The notes under the pieces were generated by a model. It saw only the letters and a program-made list of their open reading frames with translations, was not told the origin of the DNA and searched no databases. From NCBI RefSeq assembly GCF_000247815.1, contig NC_021683.1:6619880-6683879 (forward strand): 64,000 bases of DNA, in the 5' to 3' direction. A program made the translations under genes and the position numbers. Within the stretch, counting starts at the first letter, position 1. Each line of letters starts with the position of its first letter. The stretch comes from Ficedula albicollis (Eukaryota; Chordata; Aves; Passeriformes; Muscicapidae). Of the stretch, positions 41,401 through 55,960 are shown in pieces.

Positions 41401-41963
41401 CTGGGCTTCATGCAGGGCTGCACCACGGCACTGCCTGTGCATGAGCTGAGGGCTCGGGCTGGGGACAGGGACAGGGACACAGGCAGGAGCCAGCCCTGCT
41501 GCTCCAATCCTGACACCACACATTCCACTGAAGCTGCCTGGGAAGGTAAAATCCTGCAGGGAGCTCAGCATCCTCTTCCTGCAACACAGCCCACAAGGCC
41601 AGGATGGGAGCAGAGGCTCTGTGACCTGGCACAGGGCAGAGCTGTGCTGTGCCCTGTGTGCCCCACAAAGCATGTGCTGGGGCTGGCGAGCTGCCCGTCC
41701 CCCCTGGCTGCCTCCTGCCCTCCAAACACAGGGCTACCAGTAATTTTCCATCCTGGCTGTGAGCTCTGCCCTAACGAGATGTTCTCCTATGTCCCTCTAA
41801 TAGGGCTGGGACCCATTCAAGTTTCTCTGTTCACTCAGACCCTGAATCCCCCCTGTTTAGCTGCTCAAGCTCTGCAGGACAGCTGCTCCTCTGAGCCCTG
41901 TTCCTCACAGTGCTCACAGCCCCTCTGCCTCAGGGCAAAGGGATGATTTTGTCTAAAAGCCAG
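38481..41963. other. Region upstream of NDRG4, no gene recognised
   Basis: No recognised exon. An AATAAA at about 40,811-40,816 on the plus strand follows transcript-like sequence, but no open frame or splice pattern supports a gene. Confidence 0.5.
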
Positions 41964-42832
<869 letters not shown>

Positions 42833-42860
42833 ACCAAAAAAAAAAAAAAAAAAAAAAAAA

Positions 42861-45800
42861 GAAAAAGACCAGCAACCAGCCAAGAAAAATTCCCATGGCT
42901 CAGCTGCACTGGGGCCAGGAACAAGGCAGCCCTGGGGACTTCGCCCTCAGCCATTTCCAAAGCTGCCTCTGCACAGGCACCTCTGCCTGGAATTGAAGGT
43001 CTGGGTCCCTCAGCTGCACGGATTGGCCGAGCACATCAGAGTAAAGTTGATTTCCAAAGGAAGGCAGCAGTCCTGGAGCACTGTGCCTGCAGCACGTGTG
43101 CAGCAGTGCACTGCCTTCAACTCCTTCTCCTTGCAATGAAGCTGCTCAACTCTGACCTCAGTTTAGGCATTCACTTTGTGGGCCTGGAGAGACACCCACC
43201 ACCAGGAGACACTTCCTCAGAGGGAGAGTTCTCTGCCCATGTCTCTGGAGCCAGTCCCTTGCTGCCTCCTCCCAGCCACAGGAGCCAGCAGCAGCACTGC
43301 CCCTGCCCACCGTGCTGTTCTGCCACAGCCTCTTTTCAGAGCCAAGCCAGGCTTTAAATAAATACCTGTCAGCAGAGCCCAGCCGGGTGCTCAGTGACAG
43401 CATGTGTGTGTTTAGCAGGTTGATAGGCGTGAGACAAGAGCAGAGACAGCAGGGGCTCTCTCCTCAGAGGCCAGAGACTGGCACATTCTCAAAGGCAGCA
43501 TTAATCAGCATTTTCAACTGCACAGCGCCTGTCACAACACAGCAAAGCTGCCCACTCACCTTCCCTTGGAGGATGGAATAATGCCATTTCCAAGGGCTGA
43601 CCTCTCTAGCTGCAAGCTGCTGTGATGCTTTAGGGGGAGGGTGATGGATTTGGAACACTAAACTTCGGTTCTCAGAGTTTCCACAGTTCCCCAGTCCCCA
43701 CCAGCTGCAGTCCCTCCTCCTTGATGGTCAAGAAAGCCTTCACAGAAGCAGCCCAACACCCAGCTCCCATTGCCTTGCACCCCACCAGCTCTGCCCCTGA
43801 CCTTCTCCATGGCCCTCAGCTGATCAATAGCTCCAGCTCTGATCCATCAATCCTAACGATTTCATCCCACTTCTCACTAATGTACTCTCTTGTTATGCTG
43901 CCTTTGGGCCATGGACTTGGCAGATGCTGGGAGAGAGGCAGAGGGCTGGCAAAAGGCATGTCACTGCTGTCCCAGGACAGCACATTGACTCTGAAACACC
44001 AACCTCTCTCACTTCCTGAAACAAGTCTTCATCTCTTCCTGCCATAGCTCTTGGCTCACTGGACAACCACAAACCTCCCTCTCTCAGTTCTCCAGCTCCC
44101 TGCACACTCATCCTCTCTTTCCCTTCTTAGCTCTGTGCCCTTGTAGATACCTAAGACAAAACCAAGATGAAGTCCCTAAACTGGTCTAGGGAGAGCTGGA
44201 TACCGGGTGCTGCCCTTGCCTGTGCATCTTCCCACCTCAAGGGCTTCAAATCCTATCCTTGTATCACCCAGCCCTGGAAAGAGTGGTTTGCACCAGTGAG
44301 TGCCAGTCGTGGGTCAGGGTGTTGCACATCCTGGGGGTAAAATGCCCCCTGACATGGCTGCTGGCTGTGTGACCGTGCTGCTGCTTTACAGCTGATCCTG
44401 GCAGGGCTCCTGGAGCCCCATCCCAGGGCGGGGGTGCACTAAACAAGGGGCTCTGGCCCATCCTGGCACTGACCTTCGCTACAAATCCAGTCACACGCAC
44501 CCCATCAATAACTAAGCGCAAGATAACAAAATGAGCTGTCACAGCCAATTAACATGCTGAGCTTAATCGGCTTGTGGGCTCTCAGGGTGGAGGTAAGGGG
44601 CTGGCTCCAGGCTGGAAGGGCCACAGGGACATAGGGTGAGGTATTTCATGGATTGCAGCCACCCCTCTCTGCTGGCTCCCTGGACCAAGAGCCAGGAGAG
44701 GGAGGCCAGGGCAGTGCTCCCTGACAGCTGTGGGATCATCTCAGGGTGCATGGACAGCCCAGCCCAGGCAGGGCCAGCAGAGGGGTGACTGCTATCAGAC
44801 ACCCCACACAGGGCTGTAGCTCCGAGGCAGAAGCTCTTGCTAGGAGAGCAGCCAGCACAAATGCCAAACCCAAAAGGCTTCCACTTAAAGCCAGGAGGGA
44901 TCTCAATGGCTGTCACCAAGAGCCTCTCAATTAATTAGCATCCTGCTGATTCTACAATTGAGGTGATTGCTAAGGAGATTAAATCGGTTTCTGCCATAAA
45001 GCAGACCGTGTTCCCAAAGCTTGATTAGCAGTTATTTTCTTTTCCTCGAGCCTTTTTCCTGCCCTGTTGACTCAGCTGAAGCCCCAGGGTGCTGGGTGCA
45101 GCCAGGACACGGCAGAGCTCGAGAGATGAGGGTGGGACCACTCAGTTAAATATCACTGCACGCCCCGGGGAGCTCACTTGGAAAATGCTGTGTGAATCCA
45201 GAGCAGTGCTGGGTGAACAGAGCCTGGCCATCCAGGGAGGTTGTGATCTGCCTGCATCAGCAGGACAGGCTCAGGGGCAGCCAGAGCTGCATTTGTGCAC
45301 CTGAGAGCCCAAACTGAAAGGAAAAATAACAGCTCAGCCTCCAGGCAGAGCCTAGTAAATCCACCACGACTGCAATAAACCCTGCTGATTTGGTGCAAAC
45401 TTGGAGTAACCCCAAATGCACAGGGGCAGTACAACAGAGTACAGCCCTGCCCAGGAGGCTTGGCTCCACTCCATCAGCACTCCTTGGGTCTCCACCAGCA
45501 CAGCCGAGGAGAGGGAGGATTTCTCTGGAAGCCTTTGCAAAGGGTGTGCTGCCCAGGGCCTGTGCATGGCTTGTTTCCACACCCCTGATGCCTAGAGAGG
45601 CTACCTAGAACAGAGGCTAGACACTGTCAAAGGAACAAAGTAGGTATTTATTAAAAATGCCTTCAAAGAGCCAGCCATGGTTTTGCCCAAGATGGACCCA
45701 AGATGCACAGTGTGTCACGAGTCTTCACACTTTTGTAAGTTTTGGTCCATTTACATATTGGGGTTCATTGTCCAATTCCAGCTCCAGGTTATGCAGTCCC

Positions 45801-48800
45801 ATCCCCCCAGATTGCTCTCCTCAATCTGCTGCTGCTTGCACTTTTTGGGCCTGAAGCTGCAATGGTGTCCTTGGTTCTTGGGCTGGAAAAGGATTGTTTT
45901 GTCTGACTAAACTGTGAAGAGAACTTGCTAACACTTTGTAAGAAGTTCAGAGTTATAGACTAATGCAGTAGAGAATCTGTAAAATATGAAAGCTGAAATT
46001 AAGGCATCAACCCCAGCAGAGAAATGGCCATTCAGCACCCATGGACACAAAGAGCACTTAGGAAAAGGGCTGCAGGATGTCAACTGAACAGCCAAAAACC
46101 TGCAAATCTTGTGTTTGTGAGATAAAGGCAAGAAACTCGTCTTAAATCCGTGCTGTGATGGGAGCCTGTGTGCAAAGACAGACCCACCCTGCCCAGGATG
46201 GTCCCACAGCAAGAGAAATAAGCACGTGTGAGGGCTGCTTTGATTGTACTTGGATTACTGCATCTGCTTCACTGCTTCCTCCCATGTGCATTGCTGCCAA
46301 GTCCCACAGCCACCTCCTCACTCCACTTTTGCTCTAATGCTTAAGGAAAAAACAAGCCACACAAGCTTTCGGCATTTGGCAGCCTCTTGGTCTGAAGGGG
46401 AAAAATTGTCTTTTATGTTCAGCAAGGGTTTGTGAGGGTTTGTCACATTCCTCCTCTGCTTTCTCTGAGGAGAATCCAGGGCTCCCAAGGGACCAACAGG
46501 ACAGCTAGAGACAAGCCATGTCCTACAAGCCACACAGACTGAGAGTCCAGTTTTCAACCTCTCATTTCTGCCTGTTTTTTGTATCATAGCATCACGACAG
46601 AAATGGAACAGCACCATCGAGACCCTCAGGAGACATCTCCTTACCATGCCCATTTCTAGACAGAAATCCAAGGAGGCTAAATCTGGGACTATCTTTAGGG
46701 CTGCAGTTCTCAAACTCATCTACAGGCAAACTGGGATTCCTTATTTCCTGTCCCTCTATGCTTCTCACCCCCCAAACCATGCTCAGCCCAGCTGCTGCCT
46801 TGTGCCTTGTTTCGGCCCAGTAGCAGAAAAGTGTTTTTCCTACAACAGAGATTTGTGCCTTACACAGGTCTAGCTGGGAATCCCTGAGAAGGTGCATTTC
46901 CCCAAGGTGTGGGGGAGCATGCAGAGTTGCAAGTGCTCACAAAGGCTAAGGAAAGGCAATGGACCAGTGTGTCCTGCCAACCCAGCTAGAAAGGATACTG
47001 AGGCTGCTGGCCCTGCCTGGCAGCCTGCCATGAGGAATAACTCCTCAAAAATAGAAGCATGCTAATCTGAGGAACCTGCTGGTATGGTCAATGACATTAA
47101 TGAAGTGTTTGGAAAACCAGAACAAATGCCTTGGCTTTTTGGGACTGTGCCCCTTGTAGTTTTCCACACCAGCTGAGGAGTGTTCTGGCAGTGCTCTTGG
47201 TGCTGTCCTGCTCCCCAGAGCAGAGCAAGGAGTGGGCTCTGGTGGCTCCCAGCCAGCCTGGCCAGCCCTCAGGGAAGAGGCTCCCCAGAGCAATTTCCAC
47301 TGCAAAACAAAGCCCACCAGGCAGACTCGGTGTGCCCAGGGGAAGTGGAAACTCACTGTCTCCTCTCCCTTCTTGTCTTCATTCCTTGTCTCAAGCCCCC
47401 TCTGGGTTCTTTTTCACCTCTGTGGTGAGGACCCGTGAGATGGCAAATTTCTCACTGGCAGAAGGGTTTTGGATTCCATAGCTTTCTCACCACTTCCCTC
47501 CTTCTGCAGCAGTCAGTAATCCTTCATTTTCATTGCCAACCATGACATCCACTCTTCGTGTACGTTCTAATCTAGGACGAGGTAGCACAACCTACCAAAC
47601 CCAGATTTCAATCAAAATTTTGAATGAAGCTTTTTTTGCAGCTGATTACCCAAAAATCAGTAGAAAATCACTGGTTGAACATCAGAACAGCTTGTGCTCC
47701 TAACTCAGGCAAGTGTCATTGTGTCTCTCATAAAAATAACACGTGGTGTTACCGTATGTCAGTTCCCAGAACACTTCTTGTTGCTGCTCAAATTTTGCCT
47801 ATTTTTACCCTTGATTGCAATACTGTAAAATGTGTCTATGGACTGCTTTGTCATAAACATCAGCAGCCTTTCAGTTTAAAAGCTGTGGAGAAATAAAACT
47901 TAAAATCCTATTCAGACCTTTCTTGGGTAGTTCTGTAATGAAGATTTATTGTACCATACTGAAAACACACAAATTCAAACTCCTCTAACTTAAAGCTTGC
48001 TGCAGTGCCATGGAAAAGGACAGCTGCGTTCACAAAAATAAAGAGCATTCTTGTACTTCTGGACAGAAAAAGCTAACCAAGATTTACTGACCCAATACTG
48101 TAATTTAAAATTACAGGATCAGATTTTTTAAGGGTCTTAAAAGGTTACTACAAGCGGCATTGCCTTCTTACAAAAAGCCAGTTACATTGAAGACTACTTC
48201 AGAGATTTTTTTTCTCCCTACTCTGAAGGCTGTTGCACAAAATGTTGGCAAGTGAGCAAATTTCTGCTTGGAATTTGCATCCAGCAGTAGAGAAGAAAAA
48301 TGTCCTTACAAATGCAAGAAAATTAGCTTGGATAGTCACCAAAACCAGTCCAGAAATTGATGGAACTCATGATTTTGGTTATAAACCAGCTACATCCCAA
48401 AGCCAACATCTCAGTAAAATAATATTTCCAAATGAAAGATACTTCTTGTCACAGATGGACTTCAACTTGCTCCCCTTGCAGCACTGATCACAGCTCTGCC
48501 ATGGTACATGAAGTGTTTGCCACAGTGCCTGGAGCAGCAGGATCTGGATACAGACAGCCAATTCCCACCTCCCACCACCACTACAACAAAGCTGAGGTAA
48601 CAGGGAATCATCCCAACCCGTTTGATGTTCCTAAAAATGCAATTCATTAAAGCAACAGCTTATTGATTGGCTGGCAGGGTCTCTGCCACAACCTGTGCAA
48701 GCTGCCAGTCCCCACCTGAGCTAAGTCAGACAGGGACTATTTCTACACAGGCACAACTGCACAAATTAGCTCCTGACCACATAATCAGTAAGAGCAGAGG

Positions 48801-49732
48801 GATTATCTATCATGGCCACACTTTTGTAGAGACCTGGACTACCCCATTTGATTTATCTGCTGCAGCACAATTAACAGACTTTTCACATTATGAGCATTCC
48901 CTTACAGAACATTTATTCAAGATAAAAATCCAGAAATGGACAACTGACAAATGCATAAGCCATTATGTGCCATTAAGTCATTAAGTGCAGCAGCATTCCA
49001 TCCTGCACATACTCAGAATACTTTGTCAGGCAAGCTTCCAATTAGTCTCCTGTGGCAGGACAGCTGGCCCTGTGCAGCTGAGGGGGAGGCACCAAGACAC
49101 AACACTGTCCCCTCTCAGCACCTCCACAGGCTGAGCTCGAACATCTCTGGCCACACAATGGCCCTTTGTGCTCGAGGTCTTGTTTGAAGCATCCCATATC
49201 CAGGTGCATCTGCAAGTCCAGTAACAGCTCCTCTGAGACTTGGATCTTGCTGTCACCACCCAGGGGTTCCCACAGAAGTGGAAGTGCTCAACAGCATCAG
49301 GGTGCAGCTCCCCTGCTTAGTTTCTCCACAAGGTTCCCCTTCAGAAGCACCTGTAAGATGTGTAATACTGCTCCCAAAGGACAACCATCCTGATCACTGC
49401 AGGAACTACAGAGATAACCATGTCTTCTGTCTCCAGTCCAATGGGACTTGAGATGATCCAGGTTTAAGGGCATTCACATGGGCTGATAACCACTGTGCTG
49501 TTCAGCAAATCCCAAATCCTGGCATTCCTACTGGCAAGGATGATATTTACCAGGATCATATTCCTAGATTCATTTGGATGGATCAGAAGGAAGGAAACCC
49601 AGTTCATTTGTTCTGTCCCTTCTACTCACCAAATTTAGAAACCAGAAGAATTTCTCATGGAGAAACAAATATCTCAAAGGCTGATAATGGGGCAGTTTCC
49701 ATTAAAGTTTCTGCTTTTGATCTGGTCCAGAC
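42861..49732. other. Intergenic region between NDRG4 and GINS3
   Basis: No gene recognised. GC content falls from about 46 kb on. An AT-rich, motif-dense block at 44.5-45.06 kb stands out and is described as a finding. Confidence 0.5.
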
Positions 49733-50512
49733 TTTATTCTTTGCTGCCTTCTGTTTCCTCCTCTGTAGAACACCCATCACAGAGATCAAGCACAAAAGCC
49801 ACAGGCATCAAACAAGAACACTTTTTACTGCAGAGCACCAAGGTCACAAGGGCCAAAAGGAAAAGAGAGGACAAGGCAGCACCAGAACTGTGCAGCCCCT
49901 TTCTGTGTGGGTTTGGGGAGGTATTTCTCTCCAGGGCACTGGCACTGTGTACAGGAGTCAGCAAAGAAAAACATTCCTGCCTCACAAAGAGCACCTGTTC
50001 CACCTCAGTGTATAAGAAATGAAAAAAAATTATTGCTGTATCACATTTTTTCCACATCATTGGGTCTCTCTAAAGAACAGGGAACTTGGAAACAGCTGTT
50101 CATAGAATCAACAACTGTTTCCAGGAGGTTGGGATGGGAAGGACAAGATGAAAAACATAAATTACACTTCTTTCCAGATCTGGTACTGTAAATATCAATT
50201 TGGAGCAATAATTAGTAATTATTACCCTTTTAGAAAATCCTCCCATAGCCTTTCAGCCACCTAGCAAACACTTCAGCTGCAGCTCCTCAGGAGTGCTACG
50301 AGTAAGGTGTAAAGCTGTTCAGTGGTGTGATCTAGTTTTTATACCCTTGCCCTCTGCCTTTAAAATTTTCACTAGTCTTATCCAAAGCTGTTACAGAGAA
50401 GAATTCCCATTAATGGACAGGGAGCCTGTCCTTCCCTAAACTGATTCATTTTCTCTTCTACAACAGGCTGTAAATCTGTGTCCCCCACTGTAACTTCACG
50501 TTCTTCAGGTCT
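49733..50512 (-). other. GINS3: GINS3 3' UTR (candidate)
   Basis: From the stop codon to the first AATAAA on the minus strand at 49733-49738. Another AATAAA lies near 47,945, so a longer UTR is possible. Confidence 0.45.
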
Positions 50513-50743
50513 TTAACCATCCACTTCTGCAAGCTTTCTTTTCCCATAGTTCTGCACCAGACTGGAAGCTGTGATTTGAGAAGCCTGTCCCTTTTCCCAG
50601 CACTGGAAGTCATTCAGCCCTTTCTGGCCCACTTGAAAGAGAGCCCGTTCCAGCTCATCCAGGCGAGCCACCAGCGCCGACGTGTCCTCGTTGTAGGCGT
50701 TCTGGGAGGAGTCCATGATGCGGCGGAAACGGGCGATGAACGT
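50513..50743 (-). CDS. GINS3: GINS3 coding exon 3
   Basis: 231 bp with the stop; acceptor cttcag. It includes DTSALVARLDELERALFQVG and KGLNDFQCWEKGQASQITAS, strongly conserved with mammals; the last residues (KLAEVDG) differ. Confidence 0.96.
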   Translation of the reverse strand, partial: TFIARFRRIMDSSQNAYNEDTSALVARLDELERALFQVGQKGLNDFQCWEKGQASQITASSLVQNYGKRKLAEVDG

Positions 50744-53700
50744 CTGAAGAGAGCAACAGGGTCACTGGCAGGTAACACAGAGCCACCCCCAGCTCAAACC
50801 TGGAGGCCTGAGCTTTCAAAACTGAAAAGCCAAAGGTTTAGGCTCCTGCTTACAACAAGCCAAGAGTCTACAACCAGCACAGCGCCTATTAAGTTGGCTA
50901 CAAAGATAAAACCACTTCATGCCTGAGCTGGGACAGCAAAAGCCTGATACTGGCTGGGATGCAAACACAGAATTGGATTTTGGCTGCTTCCTCACAACAG
51001 GCTTGAGGAGACCACAGGATACAACATAATTATGATCTATTCTGCCTCACTTCTCAAGCAATCATTGCTTCAGAGAAGGAGGAATGAACCTCATGCCACA
51101 ACACCTGCTGCAGAAACATACAAGCTACAAGTTGTGAATGTCCTGGAAGTTAAGCCAAACTGCTGCTGAAAAGCATTCAGGATGCTAGAAAAACACCTAA
51201 CCATGAAAAAGGTAAAAACCCAAACCAATCTGCAACTTTTAAATAGCATTTTGAAAAGCTAGGCGTCAAGACGTATTTAAGGCATTTTGTTTTCCTATCT
51301 ACCTTTGCTTATGGGAACTGGAAAGGAAAGGGTCAGATCTCTTTGAAAATTGTGCTTTGTTATTTCAGAAGCAGAACTTATAGGATAAAGTAATAGGTTA
51401 AATAAGGATAAACTTAGAGGTTTTTAAGTCAGCACAACTCCCCTCTTGCTTGCTTTTGAAAAGAGAAATCAAACCTGGCATGCTTTGATTTTTCTGTCAA
51501 CAAGTAATGAGTTCCACTGTGGCTTTTTTCCCTCAGATGTCCATTAGCAGAAAAATAAAAGACAAGGAAAGGTGTGGGCACCTCCTCAATACACAAAGCA
51601 CATGTTCAGTGGAAAACTCCAAGAGAGCAGCAACACTTTAAAGCCTCTCTGCATCAGCCTTAATGTAAAGCACAGAGAAAGGAAAAGAATGCAATAAAAA
51701 TCATCCCAGCCCACTTAGAGACCTGGCTGAAGAGGTCTCAGAGCTGTTAGTGGTTACGCTTAAAAGCTCAGGAAGACTGAAGTCCGGAAACAGACAAAGA
51801 TGACATCTATCTTTTAAAAGAGAAAGGGGAGAGGAGAAAGGAAGAGCCAGGGAATTATAAATCCATCAGCATCAGTTCCTGGAAGCATACTGGAACAAAA
51901 AAGAATACAGAAACTCCTGCAAGACAATAAAAGAATCACAGCCATCATGGACTTGCCAAGAACAAACTCCCAGAGCCCAGCCTGGTTTCCAGCTAGGGCA
52001 GGATGCCAGGCTCTGCACAGGCAGGAAAAGCAGCAGAGGGGAATCTGTCAGGGGGCATTCTTGGAAGACTTAGCCAGACCACCCAAAGATGGTCAGGAGA
52101 GACAGCCATCATCCACAGCTCCTGTCAGGAGGGAAGAACACTGAGTGGAGCTCCACTGGGGTCTCTGTGGGATAAACTACTGTTTGAGAAGTTAATTAAT
52201 AAGCTTCCTAAAGGAAGAGAAGCTGTACTTATTAAATCAGCAAGCAACATGCAGGAGAAGGAGAAGGGACGACTACAGGCATGTCAGGGACATGTCATGT
52301 CCTAACTAACTAGAAAGATGGTGTGAAAACAACAGGATGTCATTCACCCAGGACTAACAGAAGGTTTTACATTAGGGCAGAAACAGTACAAAGCCAGGAA
52401 ATTATTTGTTTGCAGATGCAACCTGCACCATCTCACTGTGGACTGCAAACCAAACACAGATCCATGTGACTGCATCGTGACAAACCAGATGCTGCACCAA
52501 GATGAGCCAAGAGCATCACAGCCACACAAAACTCACAAAGTAATCCTTTTGTTTTCATCAGCACAAGTCCTGAGCATGAGACTGCACTGCTGTTCAGGGC
52601 ATGGCACAGTGGATGCAGATCCACTGGAGAGGCACAATGAGGGCAGTCAGAGGTTAGGAAGCATGACCCATAGAGAAATATCAAATGAACTGGGACTGCT
52701 GCAGGAAGGAAGAGAATAATCTGTCCCCAGCATTTACTTTGTATGAGACAAACAGAACAGAGCTTGTATTGCTGTGAAGGAGCTTTGGTTCAGACATTGA
52801 AGCAAACCTCCTAAAGTGAGGCTGGCAAGGCACTGAAAGAGATTGCCCAGAGCAGTGTGAGGTCTCTGCATTAGAGAGATTTAAAGACAGGCATAGTTAA
52901 ATAATCTTACATCTCCTCTAGTCCTGTTTTACAGGATTTTATGAAATACCATATTTACAGTGTGGAAACACCAAGCTAAAATTACACTCCTGGATGCACA
53001 GTGGAGGCTACCAGCACCAGCCTGTGCAGCTGCCAAGAGGGTCATCCATATTCAGTCCAGAAATCATTGGATTAAATCAGGATATTTTTCCTGAAGACTG
53101 CTAAGCAGCTGGGAACAAAAGGAAGACAGAAAAATGCAGATCTAAATTTCAAGACCTGATTCAGATACTTGCCTGCAGAATACTCTGAGCTATCTCAGGA
53201 TTCTCTGGATTCTCAAAATTCAGGAGCTGTGAGCCAAATCCATAGTAGTAGGGCCCCATTTTATGCAGATCAACCACATTGGCATCAGCACTGAATATTG
53301 TCCTCCAGGCTTCCCTGTAAATCTTTGGCAGTTCCACAGAGATGATTCTCCTTTTGCTGTCATGCAGCCCTTTAGCAAGCCACAGGGGAATTTCCAGCTT
53401 TGATCCCTGGAGGAACAGGACAAGCCAAAAGTTATCCTTGCATGAAAGTACACCTGAAGCAGCCCCAAAGACATGGAATGAACTTTACTAATAAAGACCA
53501 AGCATTACAAAAAGTCAATTTTGTTTTCAGAACAATCCTCCGTGACTGTAGCACAACTAGACACACTTTAGAGGCCTTATTACAGCAAGAGTCAGAAAGT
53601 GGACTTTTATTGATGCTCTATGGCTTAATAATCGTTAGCTGATGAAACAGCATGAGAAAAACAAGACGAAAAGAAGAAAAAAAACCCAGGAAAAGTGTAT

Positions 53701-54057
53701 ATAATAAAGCAAAAATAACTTTAGGGAAGTTACCGGACAGCATCATTGCAGTGACCATGAGGAGAGGGCGGCCGGGCCTGGGAGCCGAGACAGGAGGTTT
53801 TTTTNNNNNNNNNNNNNNNNNNNNNNNNNNNNNNNNNNNNNNNNNNNNNNNNNNNNNNNNNNNNNTGGCCCCGGGCAGAGCCCCCGAACCCCGTCCCCTC
53901 CCCAGAGCGACAGTCCCGTGTCCCGTGTCCCGTGTCCCGTGTCCCGGGTCCCCTCCCTAGAGCGACAGTCCCGTGTCCCGTGTCTCCTCCCCGTTACCTC
54001 CGGGATGGACTCGGCGCTGCCCGCGCCCTGCCCCAGCAGCACGGCCAGGCGCGGCAG

Positions 54058-54138
<81 letters not shown>

Positions 54139-54275
54139 AGCAGCACGGCCAGGCGCGGCAGCGCGCTCTCGGCGCGCCCCGGCAGCTTCTCCTGCGACAT
54201 CAGGATATCGTCCAGCGAGAGGAAATTCTCCTCCATGCCCAGCCCGGGGCCCACGGGGAAATACGCCTCGGCCAT
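50513..54275 (-). CDS. GINS3: GINS3 (PSF3), three coding exons, first exon broken by poly-C
   Basis: Subunit of the GINS tetramer, which with CDC45 and MCM2-7 forms the CMG replicative helicase in the nucleus. Exons: 53998-54275, 53173-53406 and 50513-50743. Start MAEAYFPVG at 54275; the ENFLSLDDILMSQEKLP motif is typical of PSF3. Exon 2 encodes GSKLEIPLWLAKGL through QSILQ. Exon 3 encodes TFIARFRRIMDSSQNAYNED to the stop at 50513. Discounting a 104-base insertion in exon 1 the protein is 212 residues, close to human (216). The insertion is 77 C residues plus a 27-bp flank repeat and shifts the frame, so the assembled CDS is not translatable as it stands. Intron 2 begins GC. Intron 1 contains an N gap. 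GINS3 upstream of NDRG4 in the same direction matches human 16q21. Confidence 0.95.
51840..52910 (+). mobile_element. Degraded CR1 LINE in GINS3 intron 2
   Basis: The left end resembles the CR1 reverse-transcriptase region (ggaattataaatccatcagc, then a gccaagaacaaactc-like segment). The right end resembles the CR1 3' region (a ggcactgaaagagattgccc-like segment). The middle is weak. Many stops; inactive. Confidence 0.45.
53173..53406 (-). CDS. GINS3: GINS3 coding exon 2
   Basis: 234 bp, 78 codons, phase 0 on both sides. Acceptor ctccag, donor gcaagt (GC). It includes RIISVELPKIYREAWRTIFS and HKMGPYYYGFGSQLL, the core of the PSF3 helical domain. Confidence 0.95.
53805..53865. other. Assembly gap (61 N)
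   Basis: A run of N in GINS3 intron 1, preceded by a T tract and followed by a TGTCCCG repeat. Confidence 1.
53914..53990. repeat. TGTCCCG heptamer repeat in GINS3 intron 1
   Basis: Several tandem TGTCCCG units in two groups separated by a repeated ccctcccnagagcgacag segment. Confidence 0.85.
53998..54275 (-). CDS. GINS3: GINS3 coding exon 1 (contains artefact)
   Basis: ATG at 54275, donor gtaacg. The two sides read MAEAYFPVGPGLGMEE to RLAVLLG and then LPRLAVLLGQGAGSAESIPE, so LPRLAVLLG appears twice around the poly-C. The real exon should be 174 nt. Confidence 0.9.
54058..54138. other. Poly-C run of 81 bases inside GINS3 exon 1
   Basis: Flanked on both sides by the same 27-bp coding sequence (54031-54057 and 54135-54161, counting four C from the run). 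Probable assembly artefact. Confidence 0.95.
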
Positions 54276-54355
54276 GGCCCGGCCGCGGCTCCCGCCAGCC
54301 CGTGAGGCGCCGCCCGCCAGCGGCACCGCGCATGCGCCGGCCCGGCCCGCGCTGA

Positions 54356-54431
54356 GGGGGAGCGGGAGCGGGATCGGGGATCGGGATCGGGGATCGGGGA
54401 TCGGGGATCGGGGATCGGGGATCGGGATCGG
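54356..54431. repeat. GATCGGG array 1, G-rich
   Basis: Tandem GATCGG/GATCGGG units on the plus strand just upstream of GINS3, with runs of 3-4 G at regular spacing that fit a G-quadruplex pattern. Confidence 0.9.
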
Positions 54432-54475
54432 CACAGGCACGGGCAGCACGGCCGCCCCACCGCCGGCGCTCGCAG

Positions 54476-55410
<935 letters not shown>

Positions 55411-55659
55411 GGGGGTCGGGATCGGGATCGGGGATCGGGATCGGGATCGGGATCGGGATCGGGATCGGGGATCGGGGATCGGGGATCGGGGATCGGGGAT
55501 CGGGATCGGCACAGGCACGGGCAGCACGGCCGCCCCACCGCCGGAGCTCGCAGCCGGTGCCGCCCGTCCCCCGCACCATCCCGGGCTGCGATAGAGAGGG
55601 GTCTCCGAGTCCTGAGGGGTGGACTCACACTGAGATTGGGTTTGCGGGAAAATCCTCTC

Positions 55660-55813
55660 TGAGACCCTGGCACAGGTTGCCCACAGGAGCAGCTGTGGAT
55701 GCCGCGTCCCTGGAAGTGTGCAAGGGCCGGTCGGACGGGGTTTGGAGCAGCCGGGGTAGTGTAAGGTGTCCCTGCCCATGTGGGAATAGGATGGGCTCCG
55801 AAGTCCCTTCCCA
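55660..55813 (+). mobile_element. CR1 LINE 3' fragment (copy 2)
   Basis: Same fragment carried in the second copy of the 789-bp unit. Confidence 0.75.
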
Positions 55814-55960
55814 CACAAAGCCCTGCAGGGATCCCTGATGGCGGCAGGGCAGGGGCTGCCTGTCCCCTGAGCCCCGCGGGATGGGGATGCTGCCCCAGCC
55901 CGGCCCCCAAAAGAGCTGTTCCACGCCAGGGCTGTTCCGCGGCAGGGCTGTTCCGCGGCA

